Source of the DNA: JBECKW01 sp040235505
GTDB lineage: Bacteria > Desulfobacterota > Desulfobacteria > Desulfobacterales > JAFDDL01
Reading direction: 5' to 3'
Length of the DNA stretch: 64,000 nt
Assembly (NCBI GenBank): GCA_040235505.1
Contig: JBECKW010000059.1
Span: forward strand, 1 to 64,000
Each line of letters begins with the position of its first letter. The stretch's first letter is position 1. Positions 60,534-64,000 of this stretch are shown here, piece after piece. The notes beneath the pieces were generated by a model. The model saw nothing but the letters and a program-made list of their open reading frames with translations, was not told the origin of the DNA and searched no databases. The translations under genes and the position numbers were made by a program.

Positions 60534-61835
60534 CTACCCGGACATCAATCCCGGCAAGAAAAGAGCCAGTTGGGGAATTAAAATCAGAAAAATAATTTCA
60601 CACACATCCGCGATGATGAACGGGATGACCCCTCGAAATACGGTTTCCATTCGTTCGCCGGTAATCCCTTGGATAACATACACATTGAGTCCAACCGGCG
60701 GTGTGATAAGACCCATTTCGGTGACCCGTACGACAATGATGCCGAACCAGATGGGGTTGAAACCGAGCTGCTGAATGATTGGATAAAAAACGGGAATTGT
60801 CAGAAGGACAATCGCGAGGGAATCCATTATGCATCCGAGAAGGAGGATCACCACGAGAATAAGGGCGAGAATGATATACCGGCTGACCGGAAGTCCTGAA
60901 ACAAAGGTGGCAAGTTCGAAAGGAAGACGGCTGACGGAAAAGAAATAACCCAGAATCATGGCCCCCAGGACGATAAGAAACAGCATGCCGGTGGTGTTAA
61001 TGGTGCCTGAAAGGCTTAATTTGAAATTTTCCCAGGTCATCTTTCGGCGCATCAGCGCAAAACAAAGCGTGCCGAAGGCACCGATCCCCGCCGCTTCGGT
61101 GGGAGTGAAAATGCCGGCATAGATCCCGCCGATCACCACGATAAACAGAATGAGCACTTCCCAGACCTTGGTCAGTGACAGAAGCTTTTCCCTGGTAGTG
61201 TATCTGGGTCCCGCTGGGGCGAGTGCCGGGTTTCGGCGGGTAAGAACGGAAATGGTGAAAATGTAGAAAACCGCCTCCAGCACTCCGGGAATGAATCCGG
61301 CCAGAAACAGCTTGGCGATCGATTGTTCCGTGATGATACCGTAGATGATAAGGATGACGCTCGGCGGGATGAGAATGCCGATGCTGCCGCCGGCAGCAAT
61401 GGATCCGGTGGCAAGACCGGGGTCGTAATTGTATTTTCTCATCTCCGGCATTGCCACGCGGCCAAGGGTGGCTGCCGTGGCAAGGCTTGAGCCGCTGATG
61501 GCCGCAAAACAGGCGCAGGCCACCACGGTGGCCATGGCAAGCCCGCCTTTCAGATGGCCTATGAATTTATGGATGGTACGGTAGAGGTCTTCGCTCATGC
61601 CGGCGGCAAAGCCGAAACTGCCCATGAGGATAAACAGCGGAATGACGCTCATATCCCTGCTGGCAAAGGTGGTGTAGGGGACGGTTTTCAGGAGCGCCAG
61701 CGCTTTGTCAAAACCAAGGATACAGGCGAAACCTAGAAATCCCACGAGGCCCATGGCTATGCCGATATGCATCCGGGAAAAGATCAGCAAAATGAGAACG
61801 AGAATGGCAATATACCCCAAAATGGCCGGATTCAT
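60534..61835 (-). CDS. dctM: TRAP transporter large permease
   Basis: The 433-residue DctM subunit has about 12 helices. Family motifs include IPLFILMGSFGFAAGMSEDLYRTIHKFIGHLKGGLAMATV, SIAAGGSIGILIPPSVILIIYG and GIIVVRVTEMGLITPPVGLNVYVI in outline. It carries out sodium-driven import together with DctQ. It overlaps dctQ by 4 bases and is last in the operon. Confidence 0.95.
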   Translation of the reverse strand: MNPAILGYIAILVLILLIFSRMHIGIAMGLVGFLGFACILGFDKALALLKTVPYTTFASRDMSVIPLFILMGSFGFAAGMSEDLYRTIHKFIGHLKGGLAMATVVACACFAAISGSSLATAATLGRVAMPEMRKYNYDPGLATGSIAAGGSIGILIPPSVILIIYGIITEQSIAKLFLAGFIPGVLEAVFYIFTISVLTRRNPALAPAGPRYTTREKLLSLTKVWEVLILFIVVIGGIYAGIFTPTEAAGIGAFGTLCFALMRRKMTWENFKLSLSGTINTTGMLFLIVLGAMILGYFFSVSRLPFELATFVSGLPVSRYIILALILVVILLLGCIMDSLAIVLLTIPVFYPIIQQLGFNPIWFGIIVVRVTEMGLITPPVGLNVYVIQGITGERMETVFRGVIPFIIADVCEIIFLILIPQLALFLPGLMSG

Positions 61836-62311
61836 TTCGTATCGCCCTCCTCGTTGGGAAAGAGCAGATGCCGCACGAGCACAAGAGCGAAAAACCCGAT
61901 ACCAACGGAAATGGGGATAATAAACGGGTAGACCGGTATCAGGAGAACGGAAGAAGCAATGTGATCATGGTAGGTCTCACCGACATACAGGATGTTCTCC
62001 CAAGTCACCATCAGGGTGAATACCAGCGTGAGAATTGAAATAAATATATCTAACGATTTTTGTATAAATTTAGGGAACTTTTTAAAAAATAAATCAACCG
62101 ATACGTGACCTTTCTGCTCCGCACAGTAGGCGATGCTGAGCGGAACGATGATCGCCATCATATATTCGGACAGTTCAAAAGCCCCGGCAATGGGACGCCT
62201 GAACACGTATCGCATGATTACGTCGGCAGCCGTCAGAGTCATCATCATGGCCAGCACCCCGGCGCTGACGGCCAGCAGCAGCCGGGTGATGGCGTGGATT
62301 GTTTTGTTCAA
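61832..62311 (-). CDS. dctQ: TRAP transporter small permease
   Basis: The 159-residue protein has four membrane helices and the DctQ core (DVIMRYVFRRPIAGAFELSEYMMAIIV and the EQKGHVSVDLFF segment). It forms the membrane complex with DctM. Both ends overlap the neighbouring genes by 4 bases, so translation of the three subunits is coupled. Confidence 0.94.
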   Translation of the reverse strand: MNKTIHAITRLLLAVSAGVLAMMMTLTAADVIMRYVFRRPIAGAFELSEYMMAIIVPLSIAYCAEQKGHVSVDLFFKKFPKFIQKSLDIFISILTLVFTLMVTWENILYVGETYHDHIASSVLLIPVYPFIIPISVGIGFFALVLVRHLLFPNEEGDTK

Positions 62312-63348
62312 GGTTCTTCACTCAGTTTGATTGCGGTATCGAGGATTTGCGGGGCGTCTGCATACCCCATATCCTGCATGTGCTTTGTCCATTCCGACCA
62401 TATGGGTTTTCCGCCGACCTGAAGCCAGCGTTGTCTTTCCTCCGGGCTCAGTTGATAGATATTGTCGGCATCGCCTTCTTCCTTGATCTTATCGATGGCA
62501 ACCGGCTTTGCATTATCGAAAAAATTCCGTCCCCAGAATTTTGAACCCTCCAGGCCGCTGACACTCATAATGGCGGTCTGTACATCCTTTGGCAGGCTGT
62601 TCCATGTGGATTTGTTCATGACAATCGAAAAATAGACAGCAGGGAAGGGCACTTCCGTATAATATTTGGCAACTTCATAAAACCGATAGGTGTGAATCGC
62701 CTCCCACGGGACCCCCATACCATCGATAACGCCTTTCTGGAGCGATATGTAGGCATCCGCCATGGAGACGAACAGAGGAGCGCCCCCAAGGGCTTTGACC
62801 ATTTCGGTGGGCGGGCCCCCGGTCATCCGGATTTTGAGTCCCTTGAGATCGTCCATGGTTTTAACCTGCTTTTGGGTGGTCATCAGAATGTAAGGTTCGC
62901 TGGTGTAGAACAGAAGCACCTTGACATCCTTGAATTCATTCTGAATTTCCGGATACTGCTCATACAGTTTCCACATCACCTCACTGCCTTTTTCTGCGGT
63001 TTTGAAGGGAAGGGCCGGGAGGCTGATGACATCGGAAAGGGGGGTCATGTTTGGATAGTATCCGTGGCAGATCCATCCGATATCGGCGATTCCGGTTTTG
63101 GTGCCGTTCCACAAATCCTTCGCCTTCAAAAGGGTCTGGCCGTAGTAGGTATCGATTTTGATCTTTCCACCGGTGGCTTTTTCAACTTGCTTCAACCACG
63201 GTTCGACACAGTTGATGGTGCTCCAGGCGGTATCCGGATTCTGCTGGGCATATCGAAGTGTAATGGTCTTGGGTGCGGATTTTTGCGAACTACAGGAAAG
63301 AATCGCCAGAAAACAGACCGATAGAACCAGTATCCCTAACTTTTTCAT
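62308..63348 (-). CDS. dctP: TRAP substrate-binding protein, lipoprotein
   Basis: The 346-residue DctP-type binding protein has a lipoprotein signal (lipobox LAILSC, cysteine about residue 19). The two-lobed fold contains the conserved LKGLKIRMTGGPPTEMVKALGG with the ligand-binding arginine, then ISLQKGVIDGMGVPWEAI. A Gram-negative TRAP receptor as a lipoprotein rather than a free periplasmic protein is less common. GGGAG lies 5 bases before ATG 63348; the longer open frame is not used. The ligand is an organic acid, unspecified. Confidence 0.93.
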   Translation of the reverse strand: MKKLGILVLSVCFLAILSCSSQKSAPKTITLRYAQQNPDTAWSTINCVEPWLKQVEKATGGKIKIDTYYGQTLLKAKDLWNGTKTGIADIGWICHGYYPNMTPLSDVISLPALPFKTAEKGSEVMWKLYEQYPEIQNEFKDVKVLLFYTSEPYILMTTQKQVKTMDDLKGLKIRMTGGPPTEMVKALGGAPLFVSMADAYISLQKGVIDGMGVPWEAIHTYRFYEVAKYYTEVPFPAVYFSIVMNKSTWNSLPKDVQTAIMSVSGLEGSKFWGRNFFDNAKPVAIDKIKEEGDADNIYQLSPEERQRWLQVGGKPIWSEWTKHMQDMGYADAPQILDTAIKLSEEP

Positions 63349-63453
63349 GAATTCTCCCATCTTTACAAATGGTTGGGTGAACATCACAACAAAGAAACCT
63401 GTGGGACTGCCGTTTACTATTAAGATATTACGTGAGGATTTTCAACAGCAAAG

Positions 63454-63840
63454 CTATTCCTTCTTTTTCAAAAGGGCGGCCAAATCGGCAAAGGGCCTGT
63501 AGCCTGAAGATGGTGCGGAGTCTTCCCCGGGGAGTGTGACGCCCGCGTGGGCCGATTCTTCGAGATAGCGCTGATGCTCATTGTCATGACAGTAAAGGCA
63601 GAGGAGCTCCCAATTGCTGCCGTCCGGGGGATTGTAGTCATGGTTGTGATCCTTGTGGTGCACCGTGAGTTCCTTGAGCTTTTTTCCTGAAAAGTCTCTC
63701 CCGCAACGGGCGCAGACATGGGGAAAAAGCTTGAGGGCGCGTTCCCGGTAAGTACCCTCTCGACGTTTTTGAGCTTCCCGGCTCTGGGCGATGATGTCGT
63801 CAAGTTTCTTTCCATCAGGCTTTGTATCGTTTTTCGTCAT
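63454..63840 (-). CDS. YajD-type HNH nuclease family protein
   Basis: The 128-residue protein has an HNH core with zinc cysteines CARCG and CLYCH and the catalytic VHHKDHNHDYNPPDGSNWELL. This is the arrangement of the YajD family, whose function is not established. Its ATG overlaps the stop of the upstream ABC-F gene (ATGA), so the two are coupled. The open frame runs 11 codons further upstream, inside that gene. Confidence 0.88.
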   Translation of the reverse strand: MTKNDTKPDGKKLDDIIAQSREAQKRREGTYRERALKLFPHVCARCGRDFSGKKLKELTVHHKDHNHDYNPPDGSNWELLCLYCHDNEHQRYLEESAHAGVTLPGEDSAPSSGYRPFADLAALLKKKE

Positions 63841-64000
63841 CGGTTTCCCTTCTTTGACTCCAACGCTTCCCATCGTTCGTAAGCCGATTCAATGTCGCGT
63901 TCGAGAGTTTCAAGGCTCGATTTAATACGAGTTATTTCAGATCGTTCCATTTTATAGAAGGACGGGTCAGTCATGATTCCGTAAAGAGACTTCTGCTCGG
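63837..64000 (-). CDS. C-terminal part of an ABC-F ATPase (Uup-like)
   Basis: The leftward frame enters from the right edge and ends at 63837. The visible 54 residues have the C-terminal coiled-coil pattern of ABC-F proteins: SLYGIMTDPSFYK, then heptads, and an AYERWEALES end. ABC-F ATPases act on the ribosome. The ATP-binding domains lie outside the window, so the subfamily is uncertain. Confidence 0.7.
   Translation of the reverse strand, partial: EQKSLYGIMTDPSFYKMERSEITRIKSSLETLERDIESAYERWEALESKKGNR

Overview
The window looks like chromosome of a Gram-negative anaerobe, most likely a Desulfobacterota (sulfate-reducer-like) bacterium. The inference rests on outer-membrane machinery (TamA/TamB, OMPLA, a TolC/RND efflux operon), a tripartite TRAP transporter, formate-tetrahydrofolate ligase, an ADP-forming acyl-CoA synthetase, an iron-sulfur aldo/keto reductase, a ferritin-like/rhodanese fusion, and two sigma-54 activators with four well-spaced -24/-12 promoters. 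No rRNA, tRNA, CRISPR array or intact insertion sequence was seen.

Layout. 1-3650: the tail of an unknown gene, a 41-nt inverted repeat around a G-rich stretch, an HTH/zinc-ribbon regulator, a TetR regulator, a thiamine-binding-type protein, a UPF0316 membrane protein and an AtoE-type fatty-acid transporter. 3650-9890: a TolC-adaptor-RND operon behind a sigma-54-type promoter. 9900-14675: a leftward overlapping operon of sigma-54 activator, FAD dehydrogenase, NTP-transferase/HD fusion and histidine phosphatase. 15001-19239: a divergent rightward cluster with its own sigma-54 promoter and matching palindromes upstream. It encodes a 58-residue charged protein, a SpeD-family pyruvoyl enzyme, a FemAB/GNAT-like transferase, an ATP-grasp ligase and a fold-III PLP decarboxylase. 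I know of no described pathway with this composition and regard it as the best candidate for an undescribed system.

19564-28319: a beta-CASP nuclease, a LOG protein, an NDH-like flavoprotein, the rhodanese/ferritin fusion, an HD-GYP regulator, outer-membrane phospholipase A, a glycosyltransferase and CorA. 28341-37242 (leftward): TamB, TamA, acyl-CoA synthetase and enoyl-CoA hydratase, facing a DUF2914 protein and a c-di-AMP synthase fused to YbbR domains. 39364-43512: two small heat-shock proteins, a DksA-type protein, a second sigma-54 activator, and on either side of it two small, apparently related proteins, each with a sigma-54 promoter.

43530-47636: envelope genes, namely a YcbB-type L,D-transpeptidase, a Tat-exported YcbK-type peptidase, a LysM L,D-transpeptidase, and an alanine-zipper lipoprotein ending in lysine, a plausible Braun-type tether with its enzyme. 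47761-56096: formate-THF ligase, a heterodimeric ABC exporter with one degenerate ATP site, an Fe-S aldo/keto reductase and a class-III aminotransferase. 56200-58950 is a decayed stretch: a truncated DUF89 gene, a PilZ-like remnant, a Sel1-repeat protein, and a deleted group II intron lying just behind a terminator, as class C introns do. 58980-64000: an MFS carrier, a DctP-Q-M TRAP operon, a YajD-type HNH protein and the tail of an ABC-F ATPase.
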